A stretch of 64,000 nucleotides of DNA, from contig NZ_JADEYC010000007.1 in the NCBI RefSeq assembly GCF_015209505.1, forward strand, positions 248,001-312,000, read 5' to 3'. The stretch is from Saccharopolyspora montiporae. Lineage in GTDB: Bacteria; Actinomycetota; Actinomycetes; Mycobacteriales; Pseudonocardiaceae. Shown here in pieces: positions 45,225 to 53,848 of this stretch (the first letter of the stretch is position 1; each line of letters starts with the position of its first letter). Position numbers and translations under genes: made by a program. The notes under the pieces are model-generated. The model worked only from the letters and a program-made list of their open reading frames with translations. It was not told the origin of the DNA and made no database searches.

Positions 45225-46910
45225 ATGTCCGCTCCGAACACGACGTTCGACCTGTCCACCGTTTTCGACACCGTCGCCCGCGCCGTTCCGGAACGCGAGG
45301 TCTTCGTGTGGGGCGGTCTCCGGCTGCGCTATCGCGAGATGAACGCCCGCATCGACGGGCTCGCCCGCCACCTCGTGCAGCGTGGACTGGCCTGCCACGG
45401 CAACCGCGGCGACCTGGCCGGGCACGTCTCGCACCAGAGCCACCTCGGGCTGTACCTGCGCAACGGCAACGAATACCTGGAGAGCATGATCGCCGGGTAC
45501 CGCGCCCGCACCGTGCCGGTGAACGTGAATTACCGCTACGTAGACGAGGAACTGCACCACCTGCTGTCCGACACGCAGGTCCGCGCGCTGGTCTACCACG
45601 CCGAGTTCGCCCCGCAGGTCGCCGAGCTGCGTGCCCGGTTACCGCAGCTGGAGGTGCTCATCCAGGTCGCCGACGACAGCGGCAACGACCTGCTGCCCGG
45701 GGCCGTCGACTACGAGGAGGCCGTGCGCACCCCGCCGGGTACGGCGATGCCGGTGCCCGCCGGCGACGACCTCTACATCATCTGCACCGGCGGTACCACC
45801 GGACTGCCGAAAGCCGTGCTGTGGCACCAGGACGACATCTTCGTACGCGCCATGGGCGGAACTCCGTTCGGTAGCGACCAGCCGTTCGACTCCTACGAGC
45901 AGATCGCCGAGGCGGCGCGTGACGGCGGCGACGGGATGCGGCTGCTGATGACCGCGCCGTTCATGCACGGTGCCGCGCAGTGGTCCACGTTCCACGTCGT
46001 CACCACCGGCGGCAGGCTCGTGCTGCCCGCGGACAACACCCGGCTGGACTGGGAGGACGCGCTGGCGGCCACCGCGCGAGAGGGCGTGATCAGCATACCG
46101 ATCATCGGTGATGCCATGGCCCGCCCGATGCTCGCCGCGCTGGAGGGCGGCCGGTTCGACCTGTCCGGGCTGGCGGCCATCAACAACGGTGGTGCTCCGC
46201 TCTCCCCCGCGGTGCGGACCCGGTTGCTGGAGGCGTTGCCGCACGTGCTGCTGCTCGACGCGGTCGGCTCCTCGGAGACCGGGATCCAGATGAACCACAC
46301 CTCGGCCGCCGCGGCCGAAGCCGACACCGCGGTGTTCACGCCGGACGCGACCACCACCGTCGTGGCCGACGACCTCGCCCGCGAACTGCCCCCGGGCGGC
46401 GGGCAGGGCTGGCTGGCGACGAAGGGGCGCGTTCCGCAGGGCTACCTCGGTGACGAGGGCAAGACGGCGCGCACGTTCCCGGTCATCGGCGGCCGGCGGT
46501 ACAGCGTTCCCGGTGATCGTGCGATCGCCTGCGCCGACGGGCGCATCGAGCTGCTCGGCCGGGAAGGGCTGACCATCAATTCCGGGGGCGAGAAGATCTT
46601 CGTCGAGGAAGTGGAACGCGCGGTGGCCGCCCATCCCGAGGTCCGGGACGTGGTGGTCGTGGGCCGGCCGTCGGAACGCTGGGGCGACGAGGTCGTCGCG
46701 CTCGTCGAGCTCGACCCGGCCGACGCCACCAGCGATGCGGAGCTGCTGGCCGAGTGCGCCAAGCACATCGCGCGCTACAAGCTGCCGAAGACGATCCTGC
46801 GCTGCACGGGAATCGTGCGCTCTCCGGCGGGCAAGGCCGACTACAGCTGGGCGCGCAGCTACGCGTGCTCCGCCCGGCCGGACGCGGAACCCGAGGCGCT
46901 GCGCCCGTAG
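45225..46910 (+). CDS. Acyl-CoA synthetase, FadD19-like (steroid side-chain ligase type)
   Basis: This 561-residue ANL-family ligase has the P-loop IICTGGTTGLPKAVLWH near 185-201, APFMHGAAQWSTF, GDAMARPMLAAL, the SSETG adenylate motif, and GREGLTINSGGEKIF with C-terminal RSPAGKADYSWA (catalytic Lys). VPVNVNYRYVDEEL and the GGTxF segment match FadD19, which activates C3-branched or C8 side chains of steroids. ATP, CoA and an acid would give an acyl-CoA. An insert of about 12 residues (HGNRGDLAGHVSHQSH) near 55-70 is unusual. The start has GGAAG upstream. Confidence 0.87.
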   Translation: MSAPNTTFDLSTVFDTVARAVPEREVFVWGGLRLRYREMNARIDGLARHLVQRGLACHGNRGDLAGHVSHQSHLGLYLRNGNEYLESMIAGYRARTVPVNVNYRYVDEELHHLLSDTQVRALVYHAEFAPQVAELRARLPQLEVLIQVADDSGNDLLPGAVDYEEAVRTPPGTAMPVPAGDDLYIICTGGTTGLPKAVLWHQDDIFVRAMGGTPFGSDQPFDSYEQIAEAARDGGDGMRLLMTAPFMHGAAQWSTFHVVTTGGRLVLPADNTRLDWEDALAATAREGVISIPIIGDAMARPMLAALEGGRFDLSGLAAINNGGAPLSPAVRTRLLEALPHVLLLDAVGSSETGIQMNHTSAAAAEADTAVFTPDATTTVVADDLARELPPGGGQGWLATKGRVPQGYLGDEGKTARTFPVIGGRRYSVPGDRAIACADGRIELLGREGLTINSGGEKIFVEEVERAVAAHPEVRDVVVVGRPSERWGDEVVALVELDPADATSDAELLAECAKHIARYKLPKTILRCTGIVRSPAGKADYSWARSYACSARPDAEPEALRP

Positions 46911-47054
46911 TACCGCAGGGCTCCCGTTGACCGGGACCGCACCGGCCCGCGCCCGTGGCAGACCGTAGCGTGCGTTACCGAAAACACCCAGCAGGAAACC
47001 GGAACCGGCGCACGCCGCCAACCCCGGCACCCGTTTTCGGCGAAGAGGTCGCTC

Positions 47055-48587
47055 ATGGACGAGTACTGTGACGTGCTGGTGGTCGGATCCGGCGGTGGTG
47101 CGCTCACCGGCGCCTACGTCGCCGCGCGCGAAGGGCTTTCGGTCACCGTGCTGGAGGCGACCGACCAGTTCGGCGGCACGACCGCCTATTCCGGCGGTGG
47201 CATGTGGTTCCCGTGCAACGCGGTGCTGCGCCGCGCCGGTGATGACGACACGATCGAGGTCGCTCGCGCCTACTTCCGCTCCGTCGTCGGCGAGCGGACC
47301 CCGCACGAACTGCAGGACGCGTTCCTGGACAACGGCGCGCCGCTGATCGACTACCTGGAAACCGATTCGAACCTGGAGTTCCAGGTCCTGCCCTGGCCGG
47401 ACTATTTCGGCTCGGAGAAGCACGCCCGTCCGCAGGGCAGGCACATCGTCCCGAAACCGTGCTCGGCGAAGCGGCTCGGCTCGTTGCGCGACGCGCTGCG
47501 GGTTCCGCTGGACGCGGAACGCGGCGAGCAACCGCCCCCGGACAAGCTCGCCGGCGGCCAGGCACTCATCGGCCGGCTGCTCACCGCGCTGTCCGAGCAG
47601 CCCGGCGCGACCCTGCACCGCGAGGCGCCGTGCACCGACCTGCTCGTGGAAGGCGGTGCGGTCGTCGGTGCGAGCACGACCCGCGGCGGGAAGCCGGTCC
47701 GGATCCGCGCTCGGCGCGGTGTGCTGCTGGCCGCGGGCGGTTTCGAGCGCAACGCCGAGCTCCGGGAGCAGTGGGGGGTTCCCGGCGACGTGGCGGGCAC
47801 GATGGGCTGCCCGGGCAACACCGGGCTCGCGCTGCGGGCGGCGCTGGCGGCCGGGGCGAGCACCGACCTGATGGATCAGGCCTGGTGGGCACCGGGACTG
47901 ACCCACCCGGACGGCACCTCGACGTTCTCCCTGCTGTTCTCCGGTGGGATCTTCGTCGACGCGCTGGGTGAGCGGTTCACCAACGAATCCTGGCCCTACG
48001 ACCGGATCGGCCGCGATGTGCTGGCCGGGATCGACGAGGGGACCCTGCACACCCCGTTCTGGATGATCTACGACGACCGCACCGGCGCGATCCCGCCGGT
48101 GGGCAGTGCGAGCGTGCCGCTGGCCGAGCCGGGCGCCTACGAGGCGGCAGGGCTCTGGCACAGCGCCGGGAGCCTGTCCGAGCTCGCCGGCCGGATCGGC
48201 GTTCCGGCCGATGCGTTGGAGCGGACCGTGGCCCGGTTCAACCGGATGGCGGCGTCCGGCACGGACGAGGACTTCCACCGCGGAGACGAGCCCTACGACC
48301 GGGCTTTCGTCGAGGAAGGCGGGTCGACGCTGGTGCCGATCGAGCGCGCGCCGTACCACGCCGCGGCGTTCGGCCTGTCCGACCTCGGTACCAAGGGCGG
48401 GCTGCGCACCGACGGCAGTGCGCGGGTGCTGGACGCGGCGGACCAGCCCATCCCCGGGCTCTACGCCGCGGGCAACTCGATGGCCGCGGTCAGCGGGACC
48501 ACGTATCCGGCGGGCGGGAACCCGATCGGCGCCAGCATGGTGTTCAGCTACCTCGCGGCCCGCGACATGGCCGGAACGGGTCGGTGA
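47055..48587 (+). CDS. kstD: FAD-dependent 3-ketosteroid delta-1-dehydrogenase-like oxidoreductase
   Basis: This 510-residue flavoprotein of the fumarate reductase/KstD family has the FAD motif VVGSGGGALTGAYVAAREG at about residues 9-27, GGTTAYSGGGMWFPCN, and RRGVLLAAGGFERN. The C-terminal TTYPAGGNPIGASMVF holds Tyr484 and Gly488, with the Y-x3-G spacing of catalytic residues in characterised KstD enzymes. It would introduce the delta-1 double bond into 3-ketosteroids, a ring-opening step. A fumarate-reductase-type paralogue with another ketone substrate cannot be excluded. Confidence 0.8.
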   Translation: MDEYCDVLVVGSGGGALTGAYVAAREGLSVTVLEATDQFGGTTAYSGGGMWFPCNAVLRRAGDDDTIEVARAYFRSVVGERTPHELQDAFLDNGAPLIDYLETDSNLEFQVLPWPDYFGSEKHARPQGRHIVPKPCSAKRLGSLRDALRVPLDAERGEQPPPDKLAGGQALIGRLLTALSEQPGATLHREAPCTDLLVEGGAVVGASTTRGGKPVRIRARRGVLLAAGGFERNAELREQWGVPGDVAGTMGCPGNTGLALRAALAAGASTDLMDQAWWAPGLTHPDGTSTFSLLFSGGIFVDALGERFTNESWPYDRIGRDVLAGIDEGTLHTPFWMIYDDRTGAIPPVGSASVPLAEPGAYEAAGLWHSAGSLSELAGRIGVPADALERTVARFNRMAASGTDEDFHRGDEPYDRAFVEEGGSTLVPIERAPYHAAAFGLSDLGTKGGLRTDGSARVLDAADQPIPGLYAAGNSMAAVSGTTYPAGGNPIGASMVFSYLAARDMAGTGR

Positions 48588-48757
48588 CACTGCGGCGAAC
48601 CGGGTCCACCGGACGGGTGCAGTTGCCCGAAACACCGGAAACCACGTGACCCTGGTGCTACTTTCTGCCGATGTGGGCGAATTCGGGTCATCGTCCCGAT
48701 CCGCCCCGCGCGACTCGGTGGACACCGCGGCTCCGGCCGCTGATGAAGGAGCACCCG

Positions 48758-49630
48758 ATGGCATTTCTCTGGGGGATGCGGACTCTGGTGGCGGCCGCGG
48801 CAGCGGCACCACTGGCGTTCGCCGGACTTCCGGCCGCAGCGGCCGATATCCCCGACAAGACCGCGGACATCCTGCTGGTGCACGGTTTCGGCAGCGACTG
48901 CTCGGCGCTCAACGCCGCCAAGGACCACTTCCAGGAGCAGGTGCACGTGGGGGCGGTCAAGACCGTCGGGTACCGCGGCACGGACGACTGCGACGTGGAC
49001 CTCCCGGCCTCGGACAACGACACCCCGATCCAGGAGGTCGCGGCCGATCTGGCCCACTACGTCGATGACCACTACAGCTCGGTCCGGCCGGTCAACATCG
49101 TCGGGCACTCGATGGGCGGGCTCGTCACCCGCGTGGCGCTGCTCGGTTCCGCGCAGGAGTGGACCGAACCGGATTTCCCGGACGGAAAGCTGCCGGTGAA
49201 CAACGTGGTCACCCTGGGCACGCCGCACCAAGGCATCGCAGACCCCGACCAGCACGACGCCGGGCAGTGGGAGCAGATGCGGCCGCACTCCGGGTTCATG
49301 AAGCGGTTGCGCGCGGACGGCAACGGACTCGACGCGGACTGGGCCGCCGGCACCGACTGGACGCTCGTCGGGTCCGCGGAGGACAAGACCGTCACGTACA
49401 CCTCCGCCATCGACGAGGGAAACCGCGCTGACAAGAAGTTCGGCTACCAGGACGATCCCGAGGACGCCGACGCGGTGACGCACGACGGGCTGCGCACCAT
49501 CGGCGAAGGCGCCTTCTCGCTGCGGTACTGGGAGAAGGGCGAGCCGACGCAGGAAACGGAGAACGGCTGGGCGCCGCTGGAGACCGCCTACAACGCGGCG
49601 ACGCACCTGGACGACGACCTCCCGTCGTAA
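48758..49630 (+). CDS. Secreted triacylglycerol lipase/esterase
   Basis: This 290-residue alpha/beta hydrolase starts at MAFLWGMRT with AAGGAG upstream (48746-48751). A signal peptide ends in GLPAAAA-DIP near residue 30. It has DILLVHGFGSDC (oxyanion region), the nucleophile GHSMGG near 115, and NNVVTLGTPHQG. The catalytic Asp and His lie in the C-terminal part. It resembles Streptomyces-type LipA lipases and would release fatty acids from lipids or sterol esters outside the cell. Confidence 0.85.
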   Translation: MAFLWGMRTLVAAAAAAPLAFAGLPAAAADIPDKTADILLVHGFGSDCSALNAAKDHFQEQVHVGAVKTVGYRGTDDCDVDLPASDNDTPIQEVAADLAHYVDDHYSSVRPVNIVGHSMGGLVTRVALLGSAQEWTEPDFPDGKLPVNNVVTLGTPHQGIADPDQHDAGQWEQMRPHSGFMKRLRADGNGLDADWAAGTDWTLVGSAEDKTVTYTSAIDEGNRADKKFGYQDDPEDADAVTHDGLRTIGEGAFSLRYWEKGEPTQETENGWAPLETAYNAATHLDDDLPS

Positions 49631-49663
49631 CAGACCGATTCCGCCACCCGATGGCAGCGAGGC

Positions 49664-49695
49664 CGAGGCGGGCGACCCCGTGGTCGCCCGCCTCG
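49664..49695. terminator. Strong hairpin after lipase gene
   Basis: CGAGGCGGGCGACC (49664-49677) and GGTCGCCCGCCTCG (49682-49695) form a perfect 14-bp stem with a four-base loop, 33 bp after the lipase stop. Confidence 0.8.
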
Positions 49696-49742
49696 CGCAC
49701 GTCCAGCCCCCGGCCCGGTTCTCCCCTCGACCGAACCTGCAA

Positions 49743-49772
49743 TGGACACGCGTCTGGACAACCGGCCACAAT
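49743..49772 (+). promoter_or_regulatory. 18-bp operator TGGACACGCGTCTGGACA and promoter of DapB-like gene
   Basis: The operator spans 49743-49760. Its first TGGACA works as a -35 with an 18-bp spacer to CACAAT (49767-49772). The start codon of the DapB-like gene is at 49820. The geometry equals the 26256 site. Confidence 0.6.
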
Positions 49773-49819
49773 GGGAATGCGCCGAACTTCCACCGACACC
49801 GGCGCGAGGGGACGTGCAC

Positions 49820-50890
49820 ATGAGCATCCGTGTGGCACACATCGGAACCGGCAACGTCGGAAAGCTCGCGCTGGCCGGGATCCTGACCGCCGAGGACTTC
49901 GAGCTCACCGGGATCGGCGTGTCCAACCCGGCGAAGATCGGCATGGACGCCGGGGAACTGGCCGGCTTGGACCGGACCACCGGTGTGCTCGCGACCGACG
50001 ATCTGGACGCGGTGCTGGCCACCGCACCGGACTGCGTCGTGTACTGCGCCATGGGCGACGTGCGCCTCGCCGAAGCGGCGCAGGACTGCCGACGGATCCT
50101 GGACGCCGGGATCGACGTCGTCGGTTCCGCCCCGGTCTCGCTGCAGTACCCGTGGGGCGTGCTCCCGGACCGCTTCATCGAACCGGTGGCGCAGGCCGCG
50201 GAGCGGGGCGCGGCGAGCTTGTTCATCACCGGGATCGACCCCGGTTTCGCCAACGACCTCGTGCCGCTGGCGTTCGCGAGCACGTGCCAGCACATCGAAC
50301 AGGTGCGCTGCACCGAGATCGCCGACTACGCCACCTACGACGGCGCGACCGTCATGTTCGACGTGATGGGCTTCGGCCAACCCACCGAGGAAGTCCCGAT
50401 GCTGTTCCAGCCCGGTGTGCTCAGCACGGCCTGGGGCACCGCGATCCGCCAGTTGGCGGCGGGACTCGGGATGGAGGTCGACGAGATCACCGAGTCCTGC
50501 GAGCGGGAGCCCGCCCCGGAGGCGTTCGAGGTGGCCGCGGGGCACATCCCGGCGGGCGGCACGGCCGCGGTGCGGTTCACCATCACCGGGATCGTCGGCG
50601 GGGAGCCGGCGATCGTCGTGGAGCACGTGACCCGGTTGCGCGAGGACCTGCGCCCGGACTGGGCGCAGCCGGCGCAGGCCGGTGGCTCATACCGGGTGGA
50701 GATCACCGGCGAACCGTCCTACGCGGTCGACATCTGCCCGAGCAGCGTGCAGGGCGACCACAACCACGCCGCGATCGTCGCCGCGGCGGGCCGCATCGTC
50801 AACGCGGTTCCGGCCGTCGTCGCCGCACCGGCCGGTATTCGCACCGCCCTGGACATGCCGCTGGTCACCGGCAGACGCTTCGCCAAGTAG
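49820..50890 (+). CDS. DapB-like NAD(P)H-dependent dehydrogenase
   Basis: This 356-residue protein has the Rossmann motif VAHIGTGNVGKLALAGIL at the N-terminus (residues 4-21) and a dihydrodipicolinate-reductase-like C-terminal domain. The start MSIRVAHIG at 49820 has GAGGGGA upstream. The family includes 2,4-diaminopentanoate dehydrogenase-type enzymes, and actinobacterial paralogues of this length are frequent in lipid gene clusters without known substrate. A lysine-pathway role is unlikely given the context. Confidence 0.78.
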   Translation: MSIRVAHIGTGNVGKLALAGILTAEDFELTGIGVSNPAKIGMDAGELAGLDRTTGVLATDDLDAVLATAPDCVVYCAMGDVRLAEAAQDCRRILDAGIDVVGSAPVSLQYPWGVLPDRFIEPVAQAAERGAASLFITGIDPGFANDLVPLAFASTCQHIEQVRCTEIADYATYDGATVMFDVMGFGQPTEEVPMLFQPGVLSTAWGTAIRQLAAGLGMEVDEITESCEREPAPEAFEVAAGHIPAGGTAAVRFTITGIVGGEPAIVVEHVTRLREDLRPDWAQPAQAGGSYRVEITGEPSYAVDICPSSVQGDHNHAAIVAAAGRIVNAVPAVVAAPAGIRTALDMPLVTGRRFAK

Positions 50891-50894
50891 CGCG

Positions 50895-50927
50895 GCGCCG
50901 CGGCACCGGCCACCGGCGCCGCGGCGC
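50895..50927. terminator. Hairpin between convergent genes
   Basis: GCGCCGCGG (50895-50903) and CCGCGGCGC (50919-50927) form a perfect 9-bp stem with a 15-base loop, itself partly self-complementary (CCGG repeats). Confidence 0.55.
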
Positions 50928-50933
50928 ACCGGG

Positions 50934-51668
50934 TCACTTGTGCGGGACGTCGGCGACCAGACCGCCGTCCACGACGAACTCGGAACCCGTTGCGTACGAG
51001 GACTCGTCGCTGGCCAGGAAGAGCACGAACGTCGCCACTTCGGCCGGATCGGCGGGCCGCCCCAGCGGGGCTTTGATCATGTCGTCCGGGATGCCCTCGG
51101 TCATCGGGGTGCGGATCAGGCCGGGATGGATCGAGTTGACCCGGATGTTGTGCTGCGCCAGTTCGAGCGCGGTCGATTTGGCCAGCCCGCGCACCGCCCA
51201 CTTCGTGGCCACATAACCGTGCGCCCACGGGCTGCCGCGCAGGCCCTCCACCGAGGACACATTCATGATGGACCCGCCGCCCGCCTCGATCATCGGGTCG
51301 GTGACCGCCCGGATACCCAGGAAGCTGCCGGTGAGGTTCACGTCCAGGATCCGCTGCCACTGCTGCAGGTCGAACTTCTGGATGGCGCTGCCGTTGACGA
51401 TGCCCGCGTTGTTGACCAGTACGTTGATCCGGCCGAATTCCTGAACCGCAGTGGAAACCGCGTGCTGCCACTGGTCGGGTTCGGTGACATCCAGCGGCAC
51501 GTAACGCGCAGCAGAACCCAGTTCGTCGGCGAGCGCTTTGCCCTCGTCATCGAGGATGTCCCCGATGACCACCTTCGCGCCCTCCGCGACGAGCGAGCGC
51601 GCGTGCGCGGCTCCCATTCCACGGGAACCACCGGTGATGATTGCGACCTTGCCGTCGACACGTCCCAT
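50934..51668 (-). CDS. fabG3: 3-alpha/20-beta-hydroxysteroid dehydrogenase, FabG3-like (Rv2002 type)
   Basis: This 244-residue SDR reads MGRVDGKVAIITGGSRGMGAAHARSLVAEGAKVVIGDILDDEGKA, close to M. tuberculosis Rv2002 (FabG3). It has NNAGIVNG, NVSSVEG with Ser-Tyr-Lys (GYVATKWAV), and ASDESSYATGSEFVVDGG. It interconverts steroid hydroxyl and keto groups with NAD(H). The ATG at 51668 is chosen because a promoter TTGAAA/17 bp/TACTGT ends 9 bp upstream; the mRNA is nearly leaderless. A KstR box overlaps that promoter. Confidence 0.9.
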   Translation of the reverse strand: MGRVDGKVAIITGGSRGMGAAHARSLVAEGAKVVIGDILDDEGKALADELGSAARYVPLDVTEPDQWQHAVSTAVQEFGRINVLVNNAGIVNGSAIQKFDLQQWQRILDVNLTGSFLGIRAVTDPMIEAGGGSIMNVSSVEGLRGSPWAHGYVATKWAVRGLAKSTALELAQHNIRVNSIHPGLIRTPMTEGIPDDMIKAPLGRPADPAEVATFVLFLASDESSYATGSEFVVDGGLVADVPHK

Positions 51669-51676
51669 ATTCTCGG

Positions 51677-51705
51677 ACAGTACTGCAAGGTAGAACACGT
51701 TTCAA
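51677..51705 (-). promoter_or_regulatory. Promoter with exact KstR box for fabG3-like gene
   Basis: On the minus strand -35 TTGAAA (51700-51705), a 17-bp spacer and -10 TACTGT (51677-51682) form a canonical promoter. TAGAACACGTTTCA (51691-51704) matches TnnAACnnGTTnnA exactly and covers the -35 and spacer, so a bound KstR-type repressor would exclude polymerase. Confidence 0.75.
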
Positions 51706-51797
51706 TGCACTGTTCCGGGCATTCGCGCCAAGAAGGGAGGCGGGATTCTCCCGTCCACCGGACTGCAGCGGCGCCCCGCCAACACCTGGATGCCCGC

Positions 51798-53408
51798 TCA
51801 GCGCAGGATCTCCTCCGCGCAGCGCTCACCGATCATGATCGCGGGGGCGTTGGTGTTGCCACCGGTGATGGACGGGATGACCGACGCGTCCGCAACGCGC
51901 AGTCCGTCCACACCGCGGACCTTGAGGTCCGGACCGACCACCGCGCGCTCGTCCGAGCCCATCCGGCAGGTGCCCACCGGGTGGTACACGCTGTGCACGA
52001 AGTTCGGCAGCACGCGGCGCATCTCGCGCTCGTCGCGGTACTCCTCCCCCGGCCCGATCTCGCCTTGGCTGTCCCCGACGCCGGCCATCGTCTCGCGCAC
52101 CATCCGCACGCCTTCCAGCAGGACCTCGGTGTCCTGCTGCGCCTTCAGGTAGGCGGGGTCGATCAGCGGTGCCGCCAGCGGGTCCGCGCTCTTCAGCCGC
52201 ACGGTCCCCCGGCTCTCCGGGTAGATCAGCGTGGGGAACACGCTCTGGCCGGGCTTGGTGGTCGGCGGCCGGAGCCCCTTGTCCGAGTCCTGGTTCGGCA
52301 CCGGGTACACCCAGTACAGGCTCAGCAGCTGCAAGTCGGGGACCGATCCGGCGTAGGAGGTGCGCACGAAACCGGAGGCCTCGAACTGCGAACCCGCGGC
52401 CCACCCGCGTCCGGGGCGGATCATCTCGCGCAGCAGCCCGCCGGCGAAGTACGCGGGCGTCGGTTTGCGCAGCGCCGAGTCCATCCGGAAGGAGATCGGC
52501 ACGAACAGGTGGTCGTGCAGGTTGTCACCGACCGGCAGGTCCGCGCGCGGCTCGATGCCGTGCCCGCGGAGGTGCTCGGCGGGGCCGACCCCGGACAGCA
52601 TCAGGATCTGCGGCGAACCGAAAGCCCCTGCGGACAGCACCACTTCGCTACCGGCGTGCACGGTGTGCTTGGTGCCCTTCTTGTCCGCGACCTCGATGCC
52701 CGTCGCGCGCGAGCCGCGGAACACCACCTTGGTCACCGTGGCGTCGGTGAGCACCACCAGGTTGTTCGGCCGGTCGTCGTGCAGGTAACCCTTGGACGAG
52801 GAGTACCGCACACCGCGGTCCGCGCTGAGCTGGAACGCGGAGATGCCCTCCTGGCTCTCCCCGTTGTAGTCCTCGACCCGAGGAACCCCGAGCCTGCTGG
52901 TGGCCGCGTCCATGAAGTCGCTCGCGGCGTCGGTCATCGTGTTCACCCGCCGCACGCGGATGGGGCCGCCGGAACCGCGCAGCTCGGATGCGCCGCCCTC
53001 CCAGTCCTCCAGCCGCTTGAACGCGGGGAGCACGTCGTCGAACGACCAGCCCTTGCACCCGTCACTGGCCCAATCGTCGTAATTCTGCCGGTTCCCACGC
53101 ACGAACAGCATTCCGTTGATCGAGCTGGACCCGCCGAGCACCCGGCCGCGGGTCTGCGGGACCACCCGCTGCCACGCGTCGGTCTGCGGAACCGACTTGT
53201 AGCCCCAGTCGAAGTTCTTCTTCAGCTCGGGTGTCGACAGCATCGCCGCGATGGCGCCCGGGATGCGCAACAGGCTCTTCAGCGGCCCCCGGTCATCCCG
53301 ACCCCCGGCCTCCACGAGGACGACCGAGGCTCCGCTGTCCGCGAGCCTGCGTGCGACCGCGCATCCCGCGCTGCCGGCTCCTACCACGACGTAGTCAGCC
53401 TGAGACAT
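51798..53408 (-). CDS. GMC-family FAD oxidoreductase (choline dehydrogenase-like)
   Basis: This 536-residue flavoprotein has VVGAGSAGCAVARRLADSGASVVLVEAG, with the dinucleotide motif at residues 7-12. The GMC signature GRVLGGSSSINGMLFVRGN is near 88-106. Catalytic His is in SVYHPVGTCRMG near 470, and GGNTNAPAIMIGERCA near the end. It oxidises a primary or secondary alcohol. In a sterol cluster a steroid or side-chain alcohol is plausible, but the sequence is not of the short secreted cholesterol-oxidase type. A KstR box lies 70 bp upstream. Confidence 0.87.
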   Translation of the reverse strand: MSQADYVVVGAGSAGCAVARRLADSGASVVLVEAGGRDDRGPLKSLLRIPGAIAAMLSTPELKKNFDWGYKSVPQTDAWQRVVPQTRGRVLGGSSSINGMLFVRGNRQNYDDWASDGCKGWSFDDVLPAFKRLEDWEGGASELRGSGGPIRVRRVNTMTDAASDFMDAATSRLGVPRVEDYNGESQEGISAFQLSADRGVRYSSSKGYLHDDRPNNLVVLTDATVTKVVFRGSRATGIEVADKKGTKHTVHAGSEVVLSAGAFGSPQILMLSGVGPAEHLRGHGIEPRADLPVGDNLHDHLFVPISFRMDSALRKPTPAYFAGGLLREMIRPGRGWAAGSQFEASGFVRTSYAGSVPDLQLLSLYWVYPVPNQDSDKGLRPPTTKPGQSVFPTLIYPESRGTVRLKSADPLAAPLIDPAYLKAQQDTEVLLEGVRMVRETMAGVGDSQGEIGPGEEYRDEREMRRVLPNFVHSVYHPVGTCRMGSDERAVVGPDLKVRGVDGLRVADASVIPSITGGNTNAPAIMIGERCAEEILR

Positions 53409-53477
53409 GGTGTGGCGCCCTTCTCCGGTCGGTTCCGCCCGACACCTCGACGACGATCGGGACGACTACCAGTAGAG

Positions 53478-53491
53478 TAGAACGTGTTACA
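53478..53491. promoter_or_regulatory. KstR box upstream of GMC oxidoreductase
   Basis: TAGAACGTGTTACA matches TnnAACnnGTTnnA exactly. It is 70 bp upstream of the GMC start on the minus strand. A weak minus-strand promoter TGTAAC/17 bp/TAGTCG overlaps it. Confidence 0.65.
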
Positions 53492-53763
53492 CACGCTGTC
53501 CATCGTCCATCGGTTTCTTCCTCCCCGTCCCGCCGTCAGGAGTTCGCGGGTCCTGCGCACCACCCCGAAAAGACCAACATCGGCTCTTCCGCCGAGAAGC
53601 AGGTGGTTACGTCCGTCCTCAATGGATTCAATCGCGGACGGAACGCGCCACTGCACGCGCACCGCGACCGCCGGTGCATTCGGAACCCTTGCGTCGGCCG
53701 ACCAGCACATCTACAGTTTTGCGGCAGAAACCAGCCTCTCACCAGGAATTTCGATTCCTGCAC

Positions 53764-53777
53764 GAGAACCTGTTGCA
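53764..53777. promoter_or_regulatory. KstR-like box (13 of 14) upstream of ALDH
   Basis: GAGAACCTGTTGCA differs from TnnAACnnGTTnnA only at the first base. It lies 72 bp before the aldehyde dehydrogenase start. Confidence 0.4.
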
Positions 53778-53848
53778 TAACGAGCAGGAGCGCGAGCACC
53801 CCGGCCGGTACCCGTCCAGCACACGCGCCACCCCGGAGGAATCCACCC

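Larger units (their letters stand above)
53409..53848. other. 440-bp intergenic region, divergent GMC oxidoreductase / ALDH
   Basis: No gene is supported. It contains an exact KstR box at 53478-53491 and a 13-of-14 box at 53764-53777. The centre shows no recognisable element. Confidence 0.6.

Noticed and set aside
45639..48812. Very long minus-strand open frame (over 1000 codons)
   Set aside because: It is antisense to the FadD19-like and KstD-like genes, has Arg/Gly/Val-biased composition and no domain. It reflects high GC, not coding.
51675..51692. GGACAGTACTGCAAGG as a seventh 18-bp operator
   Set aside because: Only the left GGACA arm fits and GTC/GACA are missing; the resemblance comes from the TACTGT -10 box.
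53484..53780. Plus-strand open frame of 98 codons before the ALDH gene
   Set aside because: No domain, overlaps two KstR-like boxes and has Arg/Ser bias; treated as regulatory DNA.
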